Of a stretch of DNA of 64,000 nt, positions 33,995 through 42,695 are shown in pieces (position 1 is the stretch's first letter; the number at the start of each line of letters is the position of its first letter). Position numbers and translations under genes: made by a program. The stretch covers positions 310,001 through 374,000 of the forward strand of contig NZ_MASN01000030.1 of the NCBI RefSeq assembly GCF_001861355.1, written 5' to 3'. This DNA is from Natrialba sp. SSL1 (lineage in GTDB: Archaea; Halobacteriota; Halobacteria; Halobacteriales; Natrialbaceae). The notes beneath the pieces are model-generated. The model was not told the DNA's origin. It saw only the letters and a list, made by a program, of their open reading frames with translations, and searched no databases.

Positions 33995-34654
33995 TCAGAG
34001 TACATCCGTCGACGCGTCCGCGGGCGACACCTGCCCTGCCTCACGATCGTAGTCGATCGCACCGATCTCGGCAAGCGCCGGCAGGTGGTTGTGGTGCAGT
34101 TCGATCGTCGCCTCGTAGGCATCGGTCGGACCGACCGACAGCGTCGTCGCGAGCGCCGTCGCCAGGTCGTCCACCGACAGCGACTCGTCTGCGTTCTCGA
34201 TGTACTCGAGTAGCCCCAGGCGGACGGGGTGGACGAGGCGGTCGAGGAGGAGTGCTTCGGTGCCCGACCCAGTCTCTACGAGCAGTGAGAGGATATCCGG
34301 CGAGATGGGTGGCTCCTCGATGAGGGTGACGGTGCCGTCGGTGGCGTCCGTGTCGCGCTCGCCATCGGCTGGCGACCAGTCGACGAGGCCGTGTGCGTCG
34401 AGACGCGGTAGGTGGTGGTGGACGAGGTCGATGCGAATCTCGTGGCGGCGCTGGCCGGTCGAGACATCCGCACCGGACCGCTCGACGAGAGCGGTGGTTA
34501 GTTCCGACAGCGTGTGCGTGTAGTCACGTGCGTCTGTGAGTAGCGAGAGAATACGGACACTGCGCGGGTGTCGGAGCACGTCGTACCGCTCAGGTGGCAC
34601 GTCGGCTAACGGATCCGGCTCCCCAGTACCGCCGAAGTGAACGTCGGAACTCAT
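33995..34654 (-). CDS. DUF7344-type regulator with two winged-helix repeats
   Basis: 219 residues from the ATG at 34654. Two winged-helix repeats are visible: RYDVLRHPRSVRILSLLTDA, then RIDLVHHHLPRLDAHGLVDW, and a second one ALLLDRLVHPVRLGLLEYIE, then ATIELHHNHLPALAEIGAI. The (H)NHLP-L motif is repeated almost exactly, so the domain is duplicated. This is the pattern of haloarchaeal DUF7344 wHTH proteins. Likely DNA-binding; it lies between the two cohesin-like genes and may control them. No operator visible. Confidence 0.75.
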   Translation of the reverse strand: MSSDVHFGGTGEPDPLADVPPERYDVLRHPRSVRILSLLTDARDYTHTLSELTTALVERSGADVSTGQRRHEIRIDLVHHHLPRLDAHGLVDWSPADGERDTDATDGTVTLIEEPPISPDILSLLVETGSGTEALLLDRLVHPVRLGLLEYIENADESLSVDDLATALATTLSVGPTDAYEATIELHHNHLPALAEIGAIDYDREAGQVSPADASTDVL

Positions 34655-35177
34655 CACCTGAAACAACCGCTGCAAGGGGGATAAGCACATTTCCAAAACG
34701 ATTTGGGCACCACATATGATATTACTCGCCGAATACGCTCATTACCGGAACAGCTGTCGGAATTCGGCCCAGGGATCGGACGTATATTCTCGATATACAG
34801 TCATAACTGACTGATTGTCAACTCATCAGACCAGTACGAGTGGGGTGACCTGACTCGCGAAATAACGCTACGCTCATCGTAGTCGATGATTACCAGGTTC
34901 AATACGATAGTTGAGACGGATAAACAGTCTGTACTCGAGTGCGGCGAGTACAGCAAGTGATGCAAGTGAGCGAGCACGGCAGGTGCGACAAGTGAAGCGA
35001 GCGTAGCGAGCGCTCGACAGCTCCAGCGAACGCGACGAGGAATCAACATCAACCAGCGCGGCCGAACAGGAGCGGTTGAGATGAACCGATACTCGATCGG
35101 AAGACACCGTGACAGACGTTGTCTCTGCCCGCGAAACCGTGCAGGAAGCTTTTGCGTTGGGGACCCGTAGTGAACGT
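34655..35177. other. gene-free stretch with AT-rich and GCAAGTGA-like tracts
   Basis: No gene seen in 523 bases. The first part (34690-34830) is AT-richer than the surroundings with possible TATA-like words (ATATGATATTA near 34714). The later part (about 34950-35020) has repeated words GCAAGTGA and GCGAGCG. The open frames here are short and lack acidic composition. Confidence 0.6.
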
Positions 35178-35522
35178 ATGCTCATGGTACGCGGTCGTGC
35201 AGGTGGGACCGAGCTGACGGGGACGCTGTACGAACGGGGCGAGCAGGCCCCGACGTTCAAGGGTGCGCCGAACGAGGCCGCCGCGTACGTCTGGGTCTGT
35301 GACGAGTTCTACGAGGTCGACAGCGGCGGTTCGAGCCAGTTGGTCGACGGCCGTGAAGTCAACCTCGCCTTCGAGTCGCCGATGCCGCGCGGGTTCGATA
35401 CGCGCGAGCAGGCGGTCGACGCGGCCAAGGAACACGTTCGGACGCAGTTCGCACGGATCGGGGTCGATCCGGCAAGCGTCGAGTTCGAAGTGGAGAAGGC
35501 GGAGTTGGAGACTGATCTGTAG
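35178..35522 (+). CDS. DUF7113-type haloarchaeal protein
   Basis: 114 residues from the ATG at 35178 (MLMVRGRAGGTELTGTLYER); an alternative GTG at 35109 would add 23 residues that do not fit the compact family. Conserved segments are GAPNEAAAYVWVCDEFYEVD and PRGFDTREQAVDAAKEHVRT. Small soluble protein of unknown function, recognised as a haloarchaeal conserved hypothetical; the DUF number is from memory and not certain. Confidence 0.75.
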   Translation: MLMVRGRAGGTELTGTLYERGEQAPTFKGAPNEAAAYVWVCDEFYEVDSGGSSQLVDGREVNLAFESPMPRGFDTREQAVDAAKEHVRTQFARIGVDPASVEFEVEKAELETDL

Positions 35523-35540
35523 CGTCTCTGAAGCTAATTT

Positions 35541-35577
35541 GGAGCGGTTCTGTAGCGGCTCTGGAGCGGTTCTGTAG
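35541..35577. repeat. two exact 15-base direct repeats
   Basis: GGAGCGGTTCTGTAG occurs at 35541-35555 and 35563-35577, spacing 22. It lies just downstream of the DUF7113-type stop codon, before the convergent second cohesin-like gene. Confidence 0.75.
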
Positions 35578-35663
35578 TGGAACTGAATCCCCTTCGGAGC
35601 AACGCTAATACACCGAACAGGACAGGGCACTCACAACCGGCCGAACGGCGACTGCTTAGGCTT

Positions 35664-36584
35664 CTACTGCTGACCGCGATTGTGCCTCGAGCGACGGAAA
35701 CGGCGGGCCAGAGCGAGCGAGCCGCCCCCGAGGACCGCCCCGGAAAGAAGCGCAGTGAAGCCGGGGACGGAGTCAGTTTCGGCGTCGTCAGTAGCCGCCT
35801 GTTCGTCGCTCTCGGTGACAGCAGTGCTCCCGTCGTCAGCATCGCCGTTACCGTCACCAGCGCCGTCGCCATCGCTGGTACCAGTATCCAGAGACTCGCG
35901 GTCGATATCCGCAAGATCCGGGTGATCGAACGGCTCGACGGCGTCCTGCTCGTCGCCAGCACCGTTACTGCCGTCACCGACCGTCACCTCGATACCCTGT
36001 GCGTCAATTGGCAGCGGCCAGTCGCGGAGCAGGTTGATCCTCGTCTCGGCGAACGAAATTTCCGTCTCCACGTCGGGTGCGTCGTCGGCGACCTCGCCGG
36101 TCACCGTGACGAGTTCGCCGTGGCCCGTCGCCCCGTCGCCAGCCGGCTCGCGCCACTGCTCGAAAATGGCGGTGCCATCGTCGTGAGCGAGCACCTGGTC
36201 GGTCTCGATCGTTGCCTCCTCGCCTTGCTCGAGCCACGGTCCGCGTTCGATCTCGGTGATCTCGAGTAGCTCGGGATGATACTGCGCGGCGAGTGCGACC
36301 TCACTGACGCCTTCGCCGTCGTGGCCGCCCTCGGTGTAGAGGAGGACATCGACGGTGAACTCCTCGCCGGGTTCGGCGTCGACGGTGTACGGCGTCGGCG
36401 TGAGGGTCGCGTACTGATCGCCGGCCGCGGCGGGGCCGACGAGGGCTGTTCCCGCGATGGGCGTTCCGATCGCGGCGAGGACGAGGAGCGCGGCGAGTAC
36501 GCCGACGCTGGCGACGGCGAGCGATGTACTGCGGGCGGCTGTGTTCCCGTCGGTCTTCGTGGGACCGGATCCAGTGCGTGTCAT
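35664..36584 (-). CDS. cohesin-like surface protein with PGF-CTERM tail
   Basis: 306 residues. N-terminal signal or anchor (SLAVASVGVLAALLVLAAIG) then a cohesin-like domain (about 60-210): LEITEIERGPWLEQGEEATI, LAHDDGTAIFEQWREP and VTVTGEVADDAPDVETEISF, closely parallel to the protein at 32898-33734. An Asp/Gly/Ser-rich disordered linker follows. The C terminus VPGFTALLSGAVLGGGSLAL followed by basic ARRFRRSR has the PGF-CTERM form, which archaeosortase ArtA cleaves and lipidates. So this paralogue is probably a processed surface protein, whereas its partner keeps a plain TM. Confidence 0.82.
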   Translation of the reverse strand: MTRTGSGPTKTDGNTAARSTSLAVASVGVLAALLVLAAIGTPIAGTALVGPAAAGDQYATLTPTPYTVDAEPGEEFTVDVLLYTEGGHDGEGVSEVALAAQYHPELLEITEIERGPWLEQGEEATIETDQVLAHDDGTAIFEQWREPAGDGATGHGELVTVTGEVADDAPDVETEISFAETRINLLRDWPLPIDAQGIEVTVGDGSNGAGDEQDAVEPFDHPDLADIDRESLDTGTSDGDGAGDGNGDADDGSTAVTESDEQAATDDAETDSVPGFTALLSGAVLGGGSLALARRFRRSRHNRGQQ

Positions 36585-36686
36585 AGGCAGATAGCTGGGT
36601 ACGTATTGCGTGTCTCACTGCAGCGAGCGCGGTGAACCGCTTGAACCGTTCGTAAACGGTCAACGGCGGTGAATCACGTCAGTTGA

Positions 36687-38948
36687 TTACGCGTTGCGGT
36701 CGTCGTCGCGCACCGACTCCGACGCCGTGTCGTCGCCGGATTGCTGGCGCGCGTAAAGATACGTTCCCGCAGCGCCGCCACCGAGTGCAGCGAGCGGACC
36801 GAAGCCTGGCAGTCCGTCGTCTGGGTCGGCATCGTCGCCGTCTGCACCCACATCGGTATCGGTGTCATCGTCCGTCTCCGCGTCGCCGTCCGCATCCGCT
36901 CCCTCATCCGCTGACTCGTCACCGTCCGACTCCTCGCCGAGCACCGCGCTCGCGCTCACATCCGACTTGAGCTTGAACCGGTCGTAGCCGTCCGAGGTCG
37001 GCACCTCGAACTCGTAGTCCCAGGCGTCCTGATCCGGTTCGTACTCGCCGAACAGGCGAAGCACCGGCTCGTCGACCTGTTCTGCGAGGGCGGCCAACTC
37101 GTCCGCATCGAACGTCACGTCGACCGTCTCGCCATCGGCACTCGCACCCGTCGCCGCAAGGTCGTCACCCGTCCGGATGACCGCACGGAACGACTCCTCG
37201 GCGATCTCGGCCGCACCGGACGGCACGTCGATCGTCAGCGTGATCGTCTCCTCGTCGTGGGCGACAGTCGCCGCAGCAACTTCCTCGTCCACCCGAAGCA
37301 TCCGGTTCTCGCGTTCCGGGGCGACGGTGTCTTTCTCCTCGAGTTGGTCCAGAATATACGGCCCCTGGAACTGGCCGGACTCGAGTACGAGCTCGCCTTC
37401 GGAGAGGATGTCCGAGTTGCCGATCGAGTAGTCGTTGTGCGCGAGATAGTAGGTCGCCTCGTCGTCAATCGGTTCGCCGCCAACGAAGACGTTGTCGACC
37501 CAGACCTCGTCGGCGTGGCCGGACCACTCGTAGGAGACGCCCGAGACCTGGATCGCGGGCTGGGCACCGAACTGGTCGTCCGGGTGCGAACGGACTTCGG
37601 ATTCGAGGTAGTCGCGGACCTGCTCGCCCGTGATTTCGACGACCTCGATCTCGTTCGGGAACGGGAGGATGTCCATCACGGCGGTGCCGGGAATCTCGCC
37701 GGGACCGTGGGTCGAGTCGCCGCGGATACCGCCCGCGTTCTGGGCGGCGATGTCGACCTCGATATCGCCGATCTCACCGACCGAGCGCATCGTGTCGGTC
37801 ATCAAGTTCCCCCAGTTGGTCTCGACCGCGTAGTTGTCGAACGTCGCGTCGAGTTCGACCTCGCTCTCGAAGGCCGTCTGTCCGAGTTCGGCCTCGAGTT
37901 CGGCCGACCACGACTCGGCGATGTCGGCGATCGTCTCGTCTTCCTCGACCTCGTCGGTGTAGCGGACGGAGATTTCGTCGTACTCCTCGACGACCGGGAG
38001 GGGGTCCCACTCGGGCAGCAGGAGGTCAGTCCGCTCCCAGTCAACCAGTTCGCCGTCGGCGTCGAGCGTGATCGCACCGACGTGGTCGAACTCGTCGCCG
38101 AACTCGCTGATGACCGTGTCGCCGACGATATCGGGTTCGTCGAAGACGACGCCGGAGTGCGAACCGACGATGGCGTCGAGACCCTCGACGGCCTCAGCGA
38201 GCGTGTAGTGAATCCCGGTTGAAACGTGCGAGGCGAGCACGACCACGTCGGCACCCTCCTCGCGGAGCGCGTCAACCGCCTCCTGGGAGCCTTCGACGTA
38301 GTCGAGCACCTGCCACTCCTGTGGGTAGTCCGTCAGCGAGTGGAAGTTGCGCGAAACGAGGCCGAAGATGCCCACCGTCAGGTCACCCGCCTCGAACGTC
38401 TTCCAGCGCTCGGTGCCGGGAACGGCGTCGCCGTTCTCGTCGAGCAGGTTCGCGACGACCCACGGGAACTCGCTCTCCTCGAAGCGCTCGGTCGCGACCT
38501 CGGCCCCGAAGTCGTACTCGTGGTTGCCGACGCCGACGACGTCGACATCCATTTCGTTCATCGCCTCGATCATGTGCTCGCCCTCGTACTCGAGTCCGAG
38601 CATGGACGGCGCGAGGTCGTCGCCGTTGCCGACGAACAGCGAGTGGTCGTGGTCCGCCAGCACGTCCTCAACCACCGTATAGTAGCGCGCGAGGTTCAGT
38701 TCGTCCTCCTCGGCGTCGAAGAAGCGCCCGTGGAAGTGTGTGTCGTGGACGAGCGTGACGGTGTCGTCGGCGTCGGCCGCGGCCCCGACGCCGGTGCCAG
38801 TCTCGGCCGCGCCGGTCGCGGCCGCCGGCAGCAACGCACCGGCGGAAATACCGGCGGTCGTGCCGAGGAACCGTCGGCGGCTAGCTGTGTTGCCAGCGTG
38901 GTCGTCCTGCGTACTATCGCTCTCCCGCATCCCGGAATCCCGAGCCAT
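36687..38948 (-). CDS. UshA-type 5'-nucleotidase, Tat-exported, PGF-CTERM
   Basis: 753 residues from the ATG at 38948. Tat signal SRRRFLGTTAGISAGALLPA, then the metallophosphatase domain: TLVHDTHFHGRF, FVGNGDDLAP, GVGNHEYDFG, and LASHVSTGI. The C-terminal nucleotidase domain has AQNAGGIRGDSTHGPGEIPG, then DILPFPNEIEVVEITG and the substrate-binding block. An acidic linker and LPGFGPLAALGGGAAGTYLY give a PGF-CTERM-like tail. Expected to hydrolyse external nucleotides or cyclic nucleotides to nucleosides, feeding the salvage block at 2027-7091. Confidence 0.88.
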   Translation of the reverse strand: MARDSGMRESDSTQDDHAGNTASRRRFLGTTAGISAGALLPAAATGAAETGTGVGAAADADDTVTLVHDTHFHGRFFDAEEDELNLARYYTVVEDVLADHDHSLFVGNGDDLAPSMLGLEYEGEHMIEAMNEMDVDVVGVGNHEYDFGAEVATERFEESEFPWVVANLLDENGDAVPGTERWKTFEAGDLTVGIFGLVSRNFHSLTDYPQEWQVLDYVEGSQEAVDALREEGADVVVLASHVSTGIHYTLAEAVEGLDAIVGSHSGVVFDEPDIVGDTVISEFGDEFDHVGAITLDADGELVDWERTDLLLPEWDPLPVVEEYDEISVRYTDEVEEDETIADIAESWSAELEAELGQTAFESEVELDATFDNYAVETNWGNLMTDTMRSVGEIGDIEVDIAAQNAGGIRGDSTHGPGEIPGTAVMDILPFPNEIEVVEITGEQVRDYLESEVRSHPDDQFGAQPAIQVSGVSYEWSGHADEVWVDNVFVGGEPIDDEATYYLAHNDYSIGNSDILSEGELVLESGQFQGPYILDQLEEKDTVAPERENRMLRVDEEVAAATVAHDEETITLTIDVPSGAAEIAEESFRAVIRTGDDLAATGASADGETVDVTFDADELAALAEQVDEPVLRLFGEYEPDQDAWDYEFEVPTSDGYDRFKLKSDVSASAVLGEESDGDESADEGADADGDAETDDDTDTDVGADGDDADPDDGLPGFGPLAALGGGAAGTYLYARQQSGDDTASESVRDDDRNA

Positions 38949-39227
38949 GCCAACAAACGGTGAGAACAGACACAAATACGTTTACAATTTCCACTATGTA
39001 TGTCAAACCATAGTACGGTAGCCGTTGGAACTGGATTCAGACGCGATACCAACGGCAGCGCCAGTCTCTATCTCCCGGCTACCCGGTTTTCCATTCCGAA
39101 CGGGAGACCCCATTGTACGGGGCACGCCACCCCATCGTACGGAGCCAGATTACGCGCCCATCCGCGAATACCCAGCCGACACATCGGCAAATAGTTTGAT
39201 ACGTTCACGCTGCGTACCACGGAGACG

Positions 39228-40079
39228 ATGCGGGTGTTACTCACGGGGGCGTTCGGGCGCGTCGGAACTGCAGTCATCGAACACATCGGCTCCGAGCATA
39301 CGTTCACCTCTCTCGATTTAGACGCGAAACCCGACCCTGCACTCGAGAGCGACGCAGAAATCGATACCGAGAGCGATGTCGTCGTCGCCGACGTTGCGGA
39401 CTACGATTCGATTCGGCCGGCGTTCGACGGGCAGGACGCCGTCGTGCATCTCGCGGCGGCACCTCGCGTCGACGATCCGTGGGAGGACGTACTCGAGAGC
39501 AACATCATCGGCACGCACAACGTGTATCGGGCGGCCCACGAGGCGGGCGTCGAGCGAGTGGTTTTCGCGTCGACGAACCACGTGATGGGGATGTACGAAC
39601 GCGAGTACGCGCCAGAGTTGTACGGTGACGATGTCGATTTCCGACTCGATCACACGGATCCGGTGCGGCCGGATTCGGATTACGGCTGCTCGAAGCTTTT
39701 CGGCGAGGGGCTGGGTCGGTATTACGTCGAACGCGAGGGGCCGATCAACTACCTGCACGCGCTTCGGATCTGTAGCGTGCACCCGCCGGCGTACGACCAC
39801 CCCTACGGTCCCGCGGAACGAGGTGTCGACGAGGGACAGTGGGAGCGCGACAGCGAGGCGTACCGCCGCCGCGTCGCTCGGCAGAACGCGATGTGGCACT
39901 CGCGTCGCGATCTCGCGCAACTGGTTGACTGCTGTCTTCGCTCGACTGAGCCGGGATACGACACGTTCTACGGTGTGAGTGACAACGCACGGCGATGGTT
40001 CGATATCGAGCACGCTCGCGACGCGATCGGCTACGAGCCGCTCGATAGCGCCGACGACTGGACGGCGCCACCAGCATGA
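39228..40079 (+). CDS. NAD-dependent epimerase/dehydratase, Azf-like paralogue
   Basis: 283 residues. Rossmann motif GAFGRVGTAV at the N terminus, VVHLAAAPRVDDPW, VVFASTNHVMGMYE and the catalytic Tyr/Lys in YGCSKLFGEGLGRYY. The conserved block NAMWHSRRDLAQLVDCCL is shared with the Azf-type glucose-6-phosphate dehydrogenase at 54409-55152 (AMWLSYRDCAHLFDRCI), but this member is longer, has a different N-terminal loop, and its substrate is unknown. The frame overlaps the next one by four bases (ATGA). Confidence 0.83.
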   Translation: MRVLLTGAFGRVGTAVIEHIGSEHTFTSLDLDAKPDPALESDAEIDTESDVVVADVADYDSIRPAFDGQDAVVHLAAAPRVDDPWEDVLESNIIGTHNVYRAAHEAGVERVVFASTNHVMGMYEREYAPELYGDDVDFRLDHTDPVRPDSDYGCSKLFGEGLGRYYVEREGPINYLHALRICSVHPPAYDHPYGPAERGVDEGQWERDSEAYRRRVARQNAMWHSRRDLAQLVDCCLRSTEPGYDTFYGVSDNARRWFDIEHARDAIGYEPLDSADDWTAPPA

Positions 40080-40723
40080 AATCGGACGAATCAGCGCCGT
40101 CGGAGACCGCCCGATCGAAAATCGATCGCGAAGGAACTGCGGCCACGACCGGTGCAGACCGATGGGCGAACGTCGCCTACGAACAGCGCCGGCCGGCTGA
40201 AATCGTCTACGACCAGTACTGGAATCACGTTCGACACGTCGAAGAAGAAATGTGGGCGTACACGCGCATCTGGGCGCTCATCATTACCGCCGTGTTCACG
40301 GTGCTCGGCTCGAGTATCCCGATCGAAGCCAAACTCGGCGCTGCGTTCTTCGGTGTCGTCATGTCCGTACTCGGCTTTTTCATCGTCTATCTGCTCCGGG
40401 TTCCGTTTCTCGATTTCTTCCTGACGACCGAACTCATCGCAAAGAACGACTTCGAACTCCCGGCCAGTCACAGACGCACCGACGATATCACGGACTTTCG
40501 CATCGACAAGGGTGTCGATATTCCGGACGTCCTCGTCATCGTCTACGCGACCGTGACGGGCGTGCTGATCGCGAGCGGTGGCGTCCTCGTTGACCAGACG
40601 CACCTCGGTCTGGGAGCGGGAACAGTCGTGACCGTCTCGCTTCTGATCGTCTACCGACGGCACATCGTCCCGAAATACAAAGAGACCGTATCGGACCTGC
40701 TGAAGAGCTTCGACGAGGAGTGA
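40076..40723 (+). CDS. membrane protein coupled to the Azf-like gene
   Basis: 215 residues. After a soluble N terminus of about 55 residues, four helices: IWALIITAVFTVLGSSIP, AAFFGVVMSVLGFFIVYLL, IPDVLVIVYATVTGVLIASG, and LGAGTVVTVSLLIVY, then a basic tail. Motif YDQYWNHVRHVEEEMWAYTR precedes TM1. Its ATG overlaps the upstream stop (ATGA), so the two are translated together, which links this membrane protein to the oxidoreductase. No family recognised. Confidence 0.75.
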   Translation: MKSDESAPSETARSKIDREGTAATTGADRWANVAYEQRRPAEIVYDQYWNHVRHVEEEMWAYTRIWALIITAVFTVLGSSIPIEAKLGAAFFGVVMSVLGFFIVYLLRVPFLDFFLTTELIAKNDFELPASHRRTDDITDFRIDKGVDIPDVLVIVYATVTGVLIASGGVLVDQTHLGLGAGTVVTVSLLIVYRRHIVPKYKETVSDLLKSFDEE

Positions 40724-40821
40724 CGGAGTCGGATTCTACTGTGTGTCAAACTATATATTGGTGATTGTTACGACTGTGTCCGGAGACGATAGTACAGTAT
40801 AGACAGCAACACAGAACGACA

Positions 40822-41367
40822 CTATTGGCGGATATCGAACGACACCCGCACTCGCTCGGCCGCGTCCTCGGGAATCGACTCATAGCTACGAATCATGACA
40901 GAGCCAGTCTCTGTCTCCCAACTCTCCGGCCCCTGCCACTCCGAGCGACCGGCTTCGTCGTACCGGGGCCGGACTGCAGTGTGATCGTCCTCGAACTCGA
41001 CAACGATAGGTAGCCCAGTCGTTGCGTCCGGATCAAACGATACTCGCGTTTGCACTACCAGCAGATCCTCTCCGCTATCGATACTCTCTTGCAGTCGTGC
41101 TGTGGTGACCTCGGTGAGCTCGTCCCATCGAAATACCTCGTGGTCACGTTCGCGTTCGTCAGCAACCAGTGCATCGTTCAGAAACACGTAGGCATCAACC
41201 GGCCGACGCTCGTCCGTCAATGAGTCGATTAGCACCGGGTAGTCGGCCGGTTCAGTATACGACCTGCTCTCGGGTTCGCTCGTCTCGGTTACGGCCGAAC
41301 AACCAGCAACCGTGCTTGCGAAGGCAGTTCCAAGACTACAGCGGAGAACAGTGCGACGGGAGGGCAT
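40822..41367 (-). CDS. Tat lipoprotein, hypothetical
   Basis: 181 residues. MPSRRTVLRCSLGTAFASTV, then AGC gives a Tat signal with lipobox (lipid Cys at 23). The mature part starts Thr/Ser/Glu-rich and then has a mixed domain: YPVLIDSLTDERRPVDAYVF, DHEVFRWDELTEV, LLVVQTRVSFDPDATTGLPI, and SVMIRSYESIPEDAAERVRV. Surface-anchored, function unknown. The AT-rich stretch 41392-41406 lies 25-39 bases before the ATG and is a good TATA box. Confidence 0.78.
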   Translation of the reverse strand: MPSRRTVLRCSLGTAFASTVAGCSAVTETSEPESRSYTEPADYPVLIDSLTDERRPVDAYVFLNDALVADERERDHEVFRWDELTEVTTARLQESIDSGEDLLVVQTRVSFDPDATTGLPIVVEFEDDHTAVRPRYDEAGRSEWQGPESWETETGSVMIRSYESIPEDAAERVRVSFDIRQ

Positions 41368-41391
41368 ACCAGATAATATCTAAGTTAAGCC

Positions 41392-41406
41392 ATAAAAATT
41401 TTTATT
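41392..41406 (-). promoter_or_regulatory. AT-rich promoter (TATA) of the lipoprotein gene
   Basis: A 15-base A/T run (AAATAAAAATTTTTA on the minus strand) 25-39 bases upstream of the lipoprotein ATG at 41367, in a region otherwise rich in G+C. Confidence 0.5.
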
Positions 41407-41420
41407 TGTCACTTTTCGCG

Positions 41421-42695
41421 TCAGAAATCCCCCTCCCACCGATGGTCGTCGTACGTCCGGCGCTGTGACGTCTCGAACTGGGACTCGAGTGTCTCTCGAA
41501 GCGAGCGCTTCTCCGTCGCGCTGATCCGGGCGAGCTCGTCGGCCTTCTCGACGATGGTCGGTGGGCCGTGGGAAACCGCCACGTCTTGCAAAACCTGCAT
41601 CGTGAGGCGCTCGCGAGTCTCCGGATCGCGAGTGAACGCGTAGGGAGCCTCGACGCGGAAGATGAGGTCCTCGCGCGGGTCGTAGACGACGAAGAAGGTG
41701 ACCTCGTACTGCTCGCGGTCGAGGCGGCGCTCGACGCCGAGTGCGTCGCCCTCGATCGACAGCGGCCGGTCGACGCCGCCGCGCGAACGGAACCAGTTCG
41801 TGTACGTGAGCGCGTCCGTGTCCCGTTCCCAGCGGGTGCCCTCGATGTCGTCGACGAACTCGCCGCGCTCGAGGAGCCGGGTGAACAGCGCGCTGTCGTC
41901 GGCCCAGGGAACGCTGACGTCCACGTCCCGATTGCGCTTCAGCGTGCGCGTGATAACCCGCGTCGCGGGGTTCTTGACGAAGCCGATCAGGGGGACGCCG
42001 CGGTCGACGAACGACTCGACGAGTCGGACGTAGTTCTCGAGTACCGTCGTCGGTCGCGGGTCTTCGAGCAGGAAGTCGGCGAGGTCGGGGTGCTGGTCAG
42101 CCCAGCGCAGCAGCCCGCGCGGATAGAGCGGGCCGTCTAAGACGAGCAGGTCCGACACGTCCTCGGCGTAGGCGAGTGCGTGCTTGCTCTCGGCGAGGTA
42201 GAGCGCGAGCGCGTGGACGACGCCCTCGGCGAAGCGGGGCAATGGTGGGATCTTCACGGCGCGGCTGCGGCTGTAGCCCTCGTCGAACTTGCCCCACTCC
42301 TCGTCGACGGTCATCGTCTCGTCGTTCGAGTGGACCGTCATCACCGTGGTCCGCGAGCGGTGGAGGTCGAGGTCGCTCGGCGTCGTGCTCATCGCCGCCT
42401 GCGCGATGTCGATGACGAGGCCGTTCTTGAACGTCGTCGGATTGATCGTCCCCGCGTCGAGGCCGTGGACGGTCGGGAACTGGCGGTCCTGCAGGGCGAC
42501 ATCCTCGCAGTCGACCAGCCGGCGAGCCTGTTCATCGACCGGCTCGAGTACCGTCCGCCCGTCGTGGTGGAGAGGGTCGAGGAACGACTCCCAGACGGTT
42601 TCGGCGAACTCGCGGCGATCGCGTTCGTCAGCGCCGTGGTCGATCCGTCTGGCGAGTTGCGCGATGCCGTCGAAGTGAACCGGATCGAGTGTCAT
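41421..42695 (-). CDS. nurA: NurA-family 5'-3' nuclease
   Basis: 424 residues from the ATG at 42695 (MTLDPVHFDGIAQLARRI). NurA fold with metal-binding Asp in VHGLDAGTINPTTFKNGLVI and a second Asp in LLVLDGPLYPRGLL, then GFVKNPATRVITR. Insert-rich, longer than many NurA proteins. NurA degrades DNA ends together with the translocase HerA. In Sulfolobus-type genomes herA and nurA lie next to each other, whereas here they are 8.6 kb apart. Confidence 0.85.
   Translation of the reverse strand: MTLDPVHFDGIAQLARRIDHGADERDRREFAETVWESFLDPLHHDGRTVLEPVDEQARRLVDCEDVALQDRQFPTVHGLDAGTINPTTFKNGLVIDIAQAAMSTTPSDLDLHRSRTTVMTVHSNDETMTVDEEWGKFDEGYSRSRAVKIPPLPRFAEGVVHALALYLAESKHALAYAEDVSDLLVLDGPLYPRGLLRWADQHPDLADFLLEDPRPTTVLENYVRLVESFVDRGVPLIGFVKNPATRVITRTLKRNRDVDVSVPWADDSALFTRLLERGEFVDDIEGTRWERDTDALTYTNWFRSRGGVDRPLSIEGDALGVERRLDREQYEVTFFVVYDPREDLIFRVEAPYAFTRDPETRERLTMQVLQDVAVSHGPPTIVEKADELARISATEKRSLRETLESQFETSQRRTYDDHRWEGDF

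Noticed and set aside
34801-35052. 83-codon minus-strand frame in the gene-poor region
   Set aside because: Composition is Leu/Ser/His-rich, not acidic, with no family and no promoter-like spacing.
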